From Smittium mucronatum (taxonomy: Eukaryota > Kickxellomycota > Harpellomycetes > Harpellales > Legeriomycetaceae), in contig LSSL01004974.1 in assembly GCA_001953115.1 (NCBI GenBank), forward strand, positions 1 to 32,599: a stretch of DNA of 32,599 bases, given 5' to 3'. This document shows positions 1 to 12,127 of the stretch, in pieces. Under the pieces are notes generated by a model. That model ran no database searches. It worked only from the letters and a program-made list of their open reading frames with translations, and was not told the origin of the DNA. The translations under genes and the position numbers were made by a program. Each line of letters opens with the position of its first letter. Position 1 is the first letter of the stretch.

Positions 1-579
1 CTTTTCGAAGTACACTATACTAAAATTTCACACAGCGTTATACTATTCTTGGTTAGGAGTAGTGGAGACAGCGCACAGCGATTCTGATAACAGCGATTCT
101 GGAGGAGGACCATTTAGAAACAGGAGGAACCGATCGTTTAGCACAGCTGAGACATATTCTAGTGCAAAAATCCAGCGTTCGACGTTCAGACGTATCTCAG
201 TGCCTAACAGCTATTTGTAGGAAAGCCATGTCGATCAATCCCACGTTTGGTTAGGAGCCTAATTTTATTAATCCTGTTAGAAGTAGGCTCTAACTAGGAG
301 CTCAGTAACTTCAATGAATATTGTTTATTGACAAAGAGCTTAATTCTTGACTGCGAGTAACCTCAGTCATACACCTACTTGAAGTAATTTCGGGGGGGGG
401 GGTCTTTCGGTTGGTAGATTGACCCCTTTTCCCGTAGGTACGCGGCCGGTAGTCCAGCAGAGGAGATTATTGTAGTTAGGATAATAGTCTTTTCTATAAG
501 ACTTTTTCTTTTTTTCATATTTTTTAGTATAGTTTTTAATGACGTTATCTTACAATAAAATTCTGTGATACAAAAAAAA
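1..579 (+). repeat. Interspersed repeat, copy 1 (~580 bp, retroposon-like, poly(A)-tailed)
   Basis: This segment matches 9148-9725 collinearly along its whole length, so it is a dispersed repeat. It begins at base 1, so its true 5' end may lie outside the window. It ends in a 3' tail with an AATAAA signal (in ttacaataaaattctg) followed by TGTGATAC and an A-run, as expected of a reverse-transcribed polyadenylated RNA. It is clearly more GC-rich than the flanking desert. Inside are a hairpin at 255-290 (GAGCCTA/TAGGCTC), a second hairpin at 348-369 (TGACTG/CAGTCA) and an 11-G run at 392-402. No credible protein is encoded: the 85-codon minus-strand frame at 375-632 runs past the repeat end and is not conserved as a protein. 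It could be a SINE-like element or the 3' untranslated end of a LINE. I found no convincing tRNA-type A and B boxes. Confidence 0.85.
255..290 (+). other. Conserved hairpin inside repeat copy 1
   Basis: The 7-nt arms GAGCCTA (255-261) and TAGGCTC (284-290) are perfectly complementary. Arms and loop are identical, base for base, to 9402-9437 in copy 2, while the flanking repeat sequence differs at many positions. This suggests a structural element of the repeat RNA or a protein-binding site. The function is inferred only. Confidence 0.6.
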
Positions 580-586
580 TTGACTG

Positions 587-824
587 AAAAGGCGCTTAAT
601 TTTTTGGTTAAATTAATCTCAATTACACACATACTTGAGTCGATATCAATATGATATTTCGGTTTTTAAGTTGTAAAATAGCCCGCTAAATACGTAAAAC
701 TAAATCCTTGAGAGTAACTTTTTATAGTTAGCTCAATGGCTTTTTTCTATTTGTTCATTTTATTCAGCTTTTTAGCATATCTTTTAGCAGTGTTATCTCA
801 CAATAAAATAAAATGTTAAAAAAA
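587..824 (+). repeat. Diverged partial copy of the same repeat family (3' half only)
   Basis: This stretch can be aligned with the 3' half of copy 1: GCTTAATT (594-601), then a block resembling the cacacctacttga...atttcgg segment, and at the end gtgttatctcacaataaaat, matching the tail gacgttatcttacaataaaat of copy 1. It ends in an A-run near 824. It starts 7 nt after the poly(A) of copy 1, so the two are head-to-tail. It is more diverged and lacks the G-run and the GC-rich block, so it is probably older and 5'-truncated. Confidence 0.55.
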
Positions 825-1468
825 TCTTGGAGAAATTGTTTAAAATTCCAAGTCAAGGATCTTTAGTATATTTTATTTTAATTGACATATAAAAAGGTTT
901 TCAATCCATTTAATTGAAAGATATACTCAAATGTCTTTATTTTATTTTCAAAAATCCAGAATTGTTACCTATTTTGCACTTCATGGAGTTGGGTTTTACA
1001 CTTTATTATAATCAATTTTGCAAACAAGATTCTATATTACTGCTATACTTTTTAAAAAAGCAACCAATAAAAAATCATATATACATGATAATATATGTAG
1101 ATTATTTATGAAGTTATGTGTAATAATATCTCTTGCTGCTTTTTCAAAAAAATTACATCATTATTTTTGCTGGAGGCGTATCTTATGTCCAGTTTTATAA
1201 GATTTTTATTACAGTAATCAAAGATGATAATGAAAAAAGTAAGTGTGTAGATAAGATGCATTTTACACTTTATTAAAAGAAAATTATTAAAGCATCAAAA
1301 ATAAAAGCCGAGGTTTTGGCATTTATCTGTTGTTAATATTTTTTGTTTTTTTGCAAAAATAATCAAAGAGAAGAATAGAACTCCGAAAAAAAGGGGGGTG
1401 ATCAAAGAGCATTCATATTTATCTGAAAAAATTTCGCTTTGAAGAAATGAAAGCTTTTTAATCATAAG

Positions 1469-1492
1469 ATATTATATTATATTATATTATAT
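1469..1492. repeat. Microsatellite (ATATT)n, 24 nt
   Basis: There are 4.8 perfect copies of ATATT, preceded by AAG. The same array, of identical length and with the same AAG in front, occurs at 11367-11390. Confidence 0.9.
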
Positions 1493-4400
1493 GTTCCTTA
1501 TCACTTTTAATATCTATTTATTTAAAAAATGAAATTGGTCAACACTCTATTTTAAACATATATCGAGGATATTATTCTGGTAAACTGGTATTTAAACTTA
1601 CCTGGTATTATTTTTTTAAGTAAATCTGACCTTTGATTGGGTCTTGATTTAAAATAGTTGAAATTACTATAAATTTTAATTGAAGGGGGTTTTCAATTTC
1701 TAATTAAATTCCTTTTCAAAATTTGGAAACTTCAATAATAAAAAACCAACTCTAATGGATCTGCGAAAGTTTTCAAGCTCACTAAAGCAAAACGATTAGG
1801 AAAATAAATGTGAAGATGAGTATTATATTATATATCGTAATGAAATCATAACCGAACTTTCTGACTTGGCACCCATTGCCCAAAGAGTTTTCATAAACAG
1901 TAATAAAGTATTTTTGGCTTTGTGATTTTTTGTTTTAGTTAGAATATGAATAAAATCCGACTCTTTATTGTATATTTAAATTTTTTTCTAAAATATCCTT
2001 GGTTTTAAACATTAAAAGCTAACTTTTATTTTTTGGTATAAAAAAGAACGAAAATCTCTATATATTTGAGTTGGGATTAAATCCTTTTCAATCATGACAT
2101 ATATATGAGGACTCCATTATAATGCCATTATTTCAATGTGAAACTGTATACTCCAAATTAATTCCCATTATTTTTTCTACAAAACATTTGTTAATATTAC
2201 TTATTTACACTTTCTAACTATTTAGTCCAATATAAAAGGCTGCATTATTCATAATTCAAAAAAATATATCCAATACTGAATCAATGTTGTTAAAACAAAA
2301 TTTTCTGAGAAAAAACCAAATATTTTTGATATCATAACCCAACAATTTTTAAATTTATTTGTTTAATCTCAAAAAACTTCTGTGAAATAAAAAAATTTAC
2401 TGATTCCTAGCTTATTCAAAGAATTTGAGTAGCTTTTTTTCTTTTTTTTCAAAAAAAAACAATAATAAATCATAAACTCCAAAAATAAGCACGAATGATG
2501 AAAAAAAATGAAATTTTTCCTAAAAATATTTATTATTGGGCTATATTCCAAATTTTATTGAAAAAAAAAAAAAGTAAGAAATGAAAGATTAAAGTTATAT
2601 AATAGTCGAAATTTAAATTTCCAGCCCACATATGAAGGTAAAATTTATATTATTTTTCGTTGCGACCTAAATATATATGAAGATAAAATATAACAAAACT
2701 TCTTTTATTTTAAATTAATTCATTAATTTTGATATTTGAATCATTTTTAGCCGATTTGACTTTTAAAGGTTTTTCTTTTGTTGATATTTTTTTGCAGTCT
2801 TAGAATCTTTTGATGAAAAAAAATCTATTTATTTGATTTCATTCCTGTAAAATATCTTTTCAACTTTAATTTTAGATAAATAAGTGAATTTGAGTGTGTG
2901 TTTTTACATTATATGAGAAATACAGCTTTATTCGATAAAAAATTGGATTCATGCTTAAAATTATTTTTTAATTTTTTTTATTGATAGTTTTATTAGGCAA
3001 AAATTAACAGAAAAAAAATTCGAAACAGATTCTCCTCAAAAAATTTTATAGTTTTTTTTTAAAAAAAAAAAAAAAAGCACTTTAAAACCATAGTTTCATG
3101 ATAATATTGTTATTTTAATTAAGTTATTTAGTTTATATATATTAAAAAAAGTCTCAGAATAATAAAATTTGGTTTAAATTAACCCAAAAAGTGATTTAAG
3201 ATGTAAATTATGAGTTTACAGTGATTCATATATCACCATCGAGTTTTTTTATATGTTATTTATCTATTATTTTCTGATATGATAGTGAAATGGTTAAGTA
3301 TAAAAAAAAGGGAGTGCTCGCCATTAAAAAACATTAAATATGTTTTTCTAGATAGATTTTGTTTTAGTTTATTAATTTATGAGAGGAATTATCTCGTTGA
3401 AATTTTTATTAAATTGTTATTTCCGCTATATTTCGAGGTCATTGCAGGTTTAAGAATTATTTTTACAAAATTATATGGTTATATGTGGCAAATTATTTAG
3501 TAGACTAGAATTTTTTTTTTTGAAAACTTCATAGCTCTTATTTAATTTTTTTAATATAAATTTGATTTTTAATTCGTTTAAAACAGAAAAAAAATAACGA
3601 TAATAACTTTTAGTTATCTAAAGTAAAAAAATGAACCAATATCACCCTCAATATGTTTTACAAAGCTAACCTATAATTATCTATCAAAAAATCTTCTGTT
3701 ATTTCAAATAATCTCGCATATATCGTTTTTTATCACTGTTTATTTCTTCTATGTTATATATTAACAAAAAAATATTTTTTTTGCTGATATTTTTTTGATA
3801 ATAACAGTTTAAAGATATAAAAAATTTCAAATAAATAGTAATTCTTATTATTATAAAATAGAAGTATTTCTAATTATCTTTTCTATTATTTTAAACCGAA
3901 TAATTAAATTTTCATTTATCAAATATTAAGTTTAAATTATTTGGGAAATTGTTTTTAAGGTTTTTTTAACAAGATCCAAAGATTTTTATTATAATTTTTA
4001 TAAGATTTTTTTTTATATTTAAAACATCTATTTTTTTCAAATTATTAGAATTAATAAAAACAAATTGAAAATAATTGCTAAAATTAACTGTAAAAAAGCT
4101 ATTATTGCTGCAGTTATTTTATAAAACCAAATTTAATACAATTTGCTATCATAATTTAATTTGAAGATAAATAACAGAGTATAAACTTTTTTTACAATTG
4201 ATATTACAAAATAGTTTTATCAATACCCTGTTATTATAATTTTTTTACTATTAAACCATCCATAATCCCACCCCTTCCAAAAATCCCTTTATATTTTATC
4301 ACTAAAAAATCGGTTATCTTATCATCAAAAAAAAACTCAGCAATTATTTTCTAATTTATATATATATTTATGTATACTTTCAAAAAAATTCAATTTATAT

Positions 4401-7400
4401 TTTCAATGATTTATATATTTTATTTTTTTATTCTTTTATCTTATTTTAGATACTCCAGTACATATTAATATTAAAATAAAACAAAAAAACTTTCGAAATT
4501 CACTTAAACGTCACAATTTAAAAAAAAGGTAATATCTGGAATGTTTTATAAGTTTAGACCGAAGTTTTTATGTTTATTAGTATAATTTATTATTTAATAT
4601 TATAAAAATTTCATAATATTTATTTTTTCATCTTTTTGATTTATCATTGTATATATTTTCATTTATAATTAAAATTTCAATAATAAAAATATAGAAAATT
4701 TTAGTGTTATAAAGTAAAAAATCACAGTTTATTTTTATTTTTTTTAGAAAAAAAGTTGAATTTAATCTTTTAATGCTAAAATATTTTATAAACACACCTA
4801 TTTATTTTTACCATATATAATCCATATTTTCAAAAAATGTGAAGAATATTCATTAAAAATTCGTTTTTAGCATTATAAAAGAAAAAAATCTAAATAATTA
4901 GGAAATACTTGAAGTAGTACTGATTTATTGGATATTTTTTTGTGGTGATTTTATCTTGATAAATATAAGGGAAAATTAAATTTTAATTACTTTGAAAATA
5001 GTAAATTTTTTATGTGTTTATTATTATTTTTTTTGAAAAATATATGCAGATTTTGAATTTTTGTGTTTAGGTATAGCTAAAAACAAAAATTCAAATAAAG
5101 TGGTAAAAGAATCAAAATAAGATTTATTTTTTTTTGAGTTAAAAAAAATAGATAATTCAGAATCGCATAAAACTATGGGTTAATTTTTGGTCTTTATATA
5201 ATAGATTCTTAAATTTTATGAAAATTTCTTGTTTTAATTTTCAAACTAGAAATTAGAAATGAAAAAGAGAAAGAATAAATATAAATTTGAATTCTAATAT
5301 TGTTAATATTATTAAAAATATATAAAAATGTACTATTTCATAAAAAATTATGCAAATTGATAAAAAATAGTGAGAATTATACAAAATAGGCAATCAGAAA
5401 ATTTTCTCCTATAAAAAGGTTGTATATATTAATGCAAAAATGATCGGATTTATAGATTTGGAAATTTAAAATTAAAATTATAACATCGGATAAATAATTT
5501 TAATTTTATAATTGACTATAACTAACTAATAAAAACCATTTTTATGTCGATTAAATAATCTATTATGCTTTTACTTTAGCGAAATTGGATTAATTTAGTT
5601 ATTTTATGCTTAATTTAATTTTTTTTAATAACTTTTTTCAATAAATTTAATAAATAATTCATGTAAAATGTGTTATGAACTTCGATTAGAAGAAAAAAGT
5701 GATATTATTTAAACGCCTGAATAATTATGAAAAAATATTGACATCTATGAATTAATATTTTAAAGAAGTAAATTTCAAAGGACCTCAATTAACTAAGAGA
5801 ACTTTTCAAATCATCATATTCTATAAAAGTTTAACGTAAAATAAATATAAAATCTTGAAGACACATCTATAGTATAGTATTTAAGTTTATAATCAGTTTA
5901 TTTTGAATAAGGCTACGTGTTTTTCATAATAAGATAGGTTCTTTATCATAATTATGTAACTTTAAAGATAAAGCCCCTCAATTTCAAAAAAAAAGTGTAT
6001 CCAAATATCTTAATAATACTGAGAAATCTTTTTTAACTGAGTTGCTGTTTTAAGTTAGATTAATTAGTTGATTTCTGATTATAAATAAAAAAACCGAATA
6101 TTATTAAATTTATTGGTCTGATAATTTTATAAATGTTCGAAAAACCTAAAAATCCAATTAATGAAATTTATTTCGAAATGACTTGATAGATTTTCTATCA
6201 GTCAGTTTTATATTTAAATCGCACAAGTTTAATCAGAATTCCTATCTACTTTATATAAATAAAACGCATTTAGAATTATATCCAAAAAAATCGATGATAA
6301 ATAGTTTCATTTTTTAAATTAAAAGATTATAAGCTTAATTTGTTGTCTTACTCATTTTTGTTTATACTGGATATCACAATCGGTAAAAATTCTTAATTCA
6401 ACCAACATTATGGAATAATTTCTGGTATAATTGCAGCATTTAGAATAAAATTGATGCCATTTACGTGATATCAGTCATGAAATAGCTAAATTAACTTTGA
6501 AAAAAGCATGAATATCAATAGTATATCATAATTGAAATTAGCTTTTTACTGAAAAAAATTATTATCAATTCGAATATAAAATCTAATTTTCTTATTTTCT
6601 AGAATTTTGATTATGCTTTCGCTTTTTATCCTCTTTTATGAAATAAAAGTAAAAATAAATATAAAAATTGTTTATTTTTAACTTTTATAGAGAATTTGTG
6701 TTCCTATTTTTTTATTTAAGTCATATGCACTTTTCTTTTATCCATTACTTTATATATAGCATTATTGTTTTGGAATGATAAATTTTTCTAAAATTCAAGT
6801 AAAAATATTCCCGTTTTTAATTTCTTAAGTCTGAAAAAATTAGTGAAGTTTCGTGTGCTAAATATATATTTTCAATTTGAATTTTTATAAAATTAAGCCA
6901 ATTATGGCGAATAGTTAAATAAGATGTTTTTTTAGAAAGAAAAATATGAGTAATTTTATTGCACGGTAATAAAATCACTATAGCTCCAATAAGTTTAAAG
7001 CTTAGATATTGAGATTTGCGAAATTATGTCTTAGTTAAAATTTATTAATAATTTGATATCTAATAAACTGCAAAATATCCGTTGCTTTCCAATTATTTAT
7101 ATTAAAATTTTTAATAGAATAAAAAGTGAATTTCAAAATTCAACTCTTCAATTATACAAAAAAACCAGTATTTTCGCTAAAATTATTCCATTAAATAATT
7201 TAAAAATATTAATTAATACAGTCCCAATTTAAATAATCCATAAAAAATCAACTAAATTTCAAGTATTCAATTAATTACAGAAGCTATTACTTAATGAGAA
7301 ATGAATTAATTAATAATAGATTAATTCAATGACAATTAATCCAATTTTTAAATATACCAAATGTATTTAAAAAAATGATTTATAATAAAAATAGAAAAAT

Positions 7401-8073
7401 ATTAAATAAATATATCATTTTTTTATGATATCAAAGGATTTTTTTTAATTGGAGGATTTTATCATTATAAGTACACACTTAGGATAAAATCTCTAATACT
7501 TTTGTATTTTTATATTGTGAAAAATTAAAAAAAGCTTCAACTAAGATTTAAAGAAAATTTTAAATATTGGCTCACTAAATTTAAAATTATACTAAAATAA
7601 ACTGTACTAATAAAGAAAAAAATTTTATTTCCAACAAAAAGGTATTCTTTAAACTAAAACTCTTTTTATATATTAAATCATTTTATCTTAGTAATCATGT
7701 AGAAATTAAAAGATAAAATTGATAAAAAATATAGGGTATTTTTTGCTCTTGAAAAAATAATAACAATTGAAAAATCCTTATAATATTGAAGTTTATTATT
7801 TTTAAAACAAAACGATTTATCCAAATGAAAAAATAACCCCCATTTATAACCCGATTATATCAAAAATTAGCTTATAAAATTACTAAACTTAGATGAAAAG
7901 AGTTGTATTGAGAAAATATGTTTGATATTTCCGCCGAATATGTTGTAACATTAAGACGATTTGGCTATATAAATCAATAATTGCAACTTATAATACCGGT
8001 AAAACTTATTCAAACTCAATTCAAAACACGACAATTTTTAATTAAATAATACCAGTTTAAACATAAATTACCA

Positions 8074-8099
8074 AATTTATAATTTATAATTTATAATTT
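8074..8099. repeat. Short tandem repeat (AATTTAT), 3.7 copies
   Basis: Three perfect 7-nt units AATTTAT are followed by AATTT. It is plain AT-rich tandem slippage inside the desert, with no sign of function. Confidence 0.85.
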
Positions 8100-9147
8100 G
8101 GTTCATTTTTTTATTAATATCCATGGATTTTTTTAAGTAATTTTTTCCTGATTTTGTTTCATTTGCATAATTTTAAATGGAATATCATGTTTTTCTATTT
8201 TGTTTTCAGACATAAATTTGAATAGTTTAAATTTTTTTGTGAGATCAATAACTTCAGATTTATTAAAATTTCAATAAAATGGCAGTGATAAATTTAAATC
8301 CTTTAATAAATATTTTTTATAAAATTAAAAAAAAATTAAATTTTAATGAGATAAACTATTTATTTATTATAATTTTATAAAAAAAATAATGAAATATGAT
8401 TTTTTATTTGTTTCCAGCTCTATTTAAAAAGAGAACTTTTTTTTAAAAAAATATTTGTATTTATAAGGTATTTTGAGAATTTATTGAAAGATACAAAATA
8501 AATTTTTTCTTAATGAAGGTATTTTCTTTATTTTTCAAATGGGAAATAGGAAAAATTTTCATATTTGAGGATAATGTAAATTTTTAAAAAATTAACAGGA
8601 TAGATGAAAAATGTTAAACTTCTAAAAAATCAATCTTAACACCAATCCATGTTTTTATTTACATGATGTCCTATTTGTAATTATTTTTATTAATTATTTA
8701 ATTTTACCTATTCTATTTACATATAATTATAAGCGCTAAAATAATATCGAAAAATTATCAAAAAAACATTGTTAGTATTATTATTATTTTGAAAAATCAT
8801 GTTTTTATTTATTAAAATACTAAAAATTTTCATCATAACTAAAATAGGGTTAAAAAATCATTTATGTAATTATTGAGTCTATTATAATTTATATAAATAG
8901 AAAATATGACTATTTACCGCATATTTTTTATGGTATTATTTTTACTCTTTAATATATATCTTTTTGAAAATACAATCATAAATATTTATACGACTGAAAA
9001 TCCAAAAAAATAATTTATTCCAATATTTTAATTTTTTATTAACACTTTTTATTCAAGAAGTGTTGATTTAAACGAAAAAATTACTCTTTTAGTGTAAAAA
9101 ATTAAAAAATTAAAAAAAAATTCATAGTTTAGGGGATTAATAGTGTA

Positions 9148-9725
9148 CTTTTTGAAGTACAATAAACTAAAATTTCACACATTATTGTACTATTCTTATT
9201 TGTGAGTATTTGAGACAGCGCAAAGCGATTATGATGACAGAAATTTCAGATTGGGTCAATCTTGAAACATGAGGAACCGATCGCTTAGCACAACTGAGAT
9301 ATAGTCTAGTGCACAAGTTCAGCTTCCGAAAGTCGGACAGATATTGGCGTATATAAGCTATTTGTAGGAAAACTATGTTGATCAAACCCAAGTTTGGATA
9401 GGAGCCTAATTTTATTAATCCTGTTAGAAGTAGGCTCTGACTAGAATCTCATTAGCTTCAATGGATATTTCTCATTGACAAAGAGCTTAATTCATGACTG
9501 CACGTAACCTCAGTCATCCAGCCTACTTGAAGCAATGCCAGGGGGGGTCTTTCGGTTGGTAGATTGAACCCTTTTCCCGTAGGTAAGCGGCCGGTAGTCC
9601 GGCAAAGGATATTATTGTAGTTAGGATAATAGTATTTTCTATAAGACTTTTTCTTTTTTTCATATTTTTTTAGTATAGTTTTTAATGACGTTATCTTACA
9701 ATAAAATTCTGTTATACAAAAAAAA
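9148..9725 (+). repeat. Interspersed repeat, copy 2 (~580 bp, poly(A)-tailed)
   Basis: Full-length counterpart of copy 1 at 1-579. Both start with CTTTT(T/C)GAAGTACA and end with the conserved tail around TTTTTAATGACGTTATCTTA, then AATAAAATTCTG and an A-run. Differences are mostly substitutions. The hairpin at 9402-9437 is identical to that of copy 1, and a second one at 9494-9517 (ATGACTG/CAGTCAT) is kept. The G-run is 7 G here (9541-9547) against 11 in copy 1. No target-site duplication is evident, so the element may reach further 5' or the duplication has decayed. The 92-codon minus-strand frame at 9458-9736 is an artefact of the repeat. Confidence 0.85.
9402..9437 (+). other. Conserved hairpin inside repeat copy 2
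   Basis: The arms GAGCCTA (9402-9408) and TAGGCTC (9431-9437) form a perfect 7-bp stem with a 22-nt loop. It is identical to 255-290 in copy 1. Confidence 0.6.
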
Positions 9726-12019
9726 TAAACCAACATTTTTTAGAATTAAATAATAAAATTAAGAAAAAAAAACATCAATTTAATTATTCTATTATAAATT
9801 ATGATAAATTTTAAGCATGGATGTTTATTAACTAGGTTTTGCATATAAATATTGACAGAAAATCATTTTATCTGGAATTTAAATTAATTTATATCAACTT
9901 GAAAGTGTAAATTTTTATTAAAATTTTTATATATATTATTTTTTTTTCAAAGTTTGATAAAGGATAGCTTTTAATCCTTAAATGAGGCTAAAAGAACACA
10001 CTTATCTTTATTTTTTATATTTAAAAATTATAGTTTATTTCTGAATTTAATCCAAATTTATTAAAACAGAGCGAAGATAAACGAAATACTAAATCTTTGA
10101 AAATATTCCATAATTGAATTGATTTATAACTAAAAGTTTATTAAAAAAAAGAGGCTGCTATATGCGGTTTTATTTTCATAATATTTTTCATTTGATTCTT
10201 ATTTAAATAGTGATGCAATTTTAAATCCAGTTAAATTGTTAACAATCTTTAAAAAAATATTTTATTGCTTTAGTGATTTATTAAAAAAATTGATACATAA
10301 ATACACATTCTAGTTATCACTTCAACTTAAAGCTTAAAAAAACCCATCAATATCATAGAGAAAAACAGCAGGTTGTTAGAATTTAAAAAAAATTGCCTCA
10401 AAATAATAAAACTGATATATATTTTTTTTACCGTTAATAATAATTCATAGTTTAATGATATTTTAAAATCTCAATGATGTTTATTATTAAATTAAGCTAA
10501 AATATCTTTATATATTTTTATTTTAAAGCAAATTTTTCTCATTAATATTTATTTAAGAATATATTAAAAATAATACATGTAATTTATGCTTTAAACTAAG
10601 GCAATTAAAGTTTAATTGTATATTATAAAATTATTTAAGATGTGATATTAAAGTAATTTTTAGACATAACTACAAATTTTAATAATGAAGAATTATTATA
10701 GTTTTTATAAATATCACATCAACTCTAAAGCGGCTTGAACTATTTCATATACTCTTTTTTTATCTTCGAAAATTTAATATGATTTTTTTATTTTCTTAAA
10801 GATATTTGAGTTATTATTTTTCTAACTTTAATGTTGTATAGAAAATTAATGAAAATTTCACTCTAAATATTTTTTAGTATTTAAAATTTAACTATTTTTT
10901 CTTTTTATATAGAACAATAAATTATAAAAATTTATAAGAAGAATGAAAATATATCACGTTTCATAATATCATTATTATTCTTGCGCTTTATTAGCAAATC
11001 AATTACGTTTATAATCATAATTAAAACATTATTCTAAATAAAATACAATTAAATAAAAACAATACCGCAATTAAAAAAAAATTTATATTTTATTGTTTAG
11101 TGCTTTTCTATTTTTAATTATTTATAAAAATCCAAGAGAAATTATCAGATTTTTTTTTTATTGAATTCGCAAATTTTACAAATAAAAAAACCATTTAAAA
11201 CAATAGAGATTGAGTCTAATTCTTGAAAATATATTAATAAATTTTTTAGGGAGTTAATTTTTTTAATTAGTTTTTCAATCGATTATTTTACTTTTACTTT
11301 TAATTTTTTATTTTATTTATTAAAGTCATTTATTTAAATCTTCACTATGGCATTTTTAGTGTCAAGATATTATATTATATTATATTATATATTTATAAAT
11401 TTTAAAAAATAAACTTTTTCAGGCGTTAAAATTCTATCAATGGATTTTTTTAGGCTGATATTTGAAAAATACGGCTTCCAGGATCCTAATTAGTATTATA
11501 TAAATTAAATCCCGTATAGATAAAAAAGATATAAATAAATAAATTTTAATCACCAGAAACGGTTTAAAATCCAAGATAGTTCTCTGAAAATTCTTCGAAA
11601 AATCATAAGGATTAAAAGAGGAGCTTCTTTTATTTTTTTCATTTTTTAAATAAAAGAAATTGGAACTGTTAAGAGTTACTTATTATTTTTCATTAATTTG
11701 GGTTTAATTTATTAATATTTATCAGTTTACATAAAAGCTGGTCGATTAAAGATATAATTTTTACCGAATAAAAAAGATAGGTTGAATTCTATACACGTAA
11801 TATATATGTTAAGTTAAGCGCTAAATATTGGTATCTTAATGAACAGGATTTTTTATCTAAGTACAGCTAGACCATACCTCATTTTCACCCCCATCCCCAT
11901 CCAAACTATGATTAGTTTTCATAGTTACGAAAATACAGATCGTTAATATATCAAAATGTTCACATAATTATAAGGTGAAATGTCTAAAAAAACCTAAGTA
12001 TTGATATCAAAAATCAATT
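9726..12019. other. AT-rich gene desert
   Basis: No open frame of note and no RNA gene are seen. It contains the second (ATATT)n array at 11367-11390 and a short C-rich patch near 11885-11905. Confidence 0.65.
11367..11390. repeat. Microsatellite (ATATT)n, 24 nt
   Basis: There are 4.8 perfect copies of ATATT preceded by AAG, identical in length to the array at 1469-1492. Confidence 0.9.
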
Positions 12020-12034
12020 TCTTTATAAAGTAGG
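12020..12034 (+). repeat. Target-site duplication, left copy
   Basis: The 15-mer TCTTTATAAAGTAGG occurs perfectly here and again at 12113-12127. The pair exactly brackets a truncated repeat copy, as expected for target-primed reverse transcription. Confidence 0.85.
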
Positions 12035-12112
12035 CCTTTTTCTTTTTTCATATTTTTTCAGTATAGTTTTTAATGACGTTATCTTACAATAAAATTCTGT
12101 GATAAAAAAAAA
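12035..12112 (+). mobile_element. Severely 5'-truncated repeat copy with poly(A) tail
   Basis: The 78-nt insert consists only of the 3' end of the ~580-bp repeat. It reads from CTTTTTCTTTTTTCATA through TTTTTAATGACGTTATCTTA and AATAAAATTCTGTGATA into an A-run. It is nearly identical to the tails of copies 1 and 2 and is bounded by a perfect 15-bp duplication. This shows that the family was mobilised by LINE-type target-primed reverse transcription, and fairly recently, since the duplication is intact. Confidence 0.85.
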
Positions 12113-12127
12113 TCTTTATAAAGTAGG
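12113..12127 (+). repeat. Target-site duplication, right copy
   Basis: Perfect second copy of the 15-mer TCTTTATAAAGTAGG, directly after the A-run of the insert. Confidence 0.85.

Larger units (their letters stand above)
825..9147. other. AT-rich gene desert
   Basis: Long A- and T-runs fill this stretch and no open frame exceeds about 73 codons. No frame has a recognisable protein motif. It holds a pentanucleotide microsatellite at 1469-1492 and an (AATTTAT) tandem at 8074-8099. I see no RNA gene. Old repeats too decayed to see by eye may be present. Confidence 0.7.

Noticed and set aside
3279..3500. 73-codon + strand frame in the desert
   Set aside because: Composition is dominated by Ile, Leu, Phe, Lys and Tyr as expected from random AT-rich DNA, with no motif and no supporting context.
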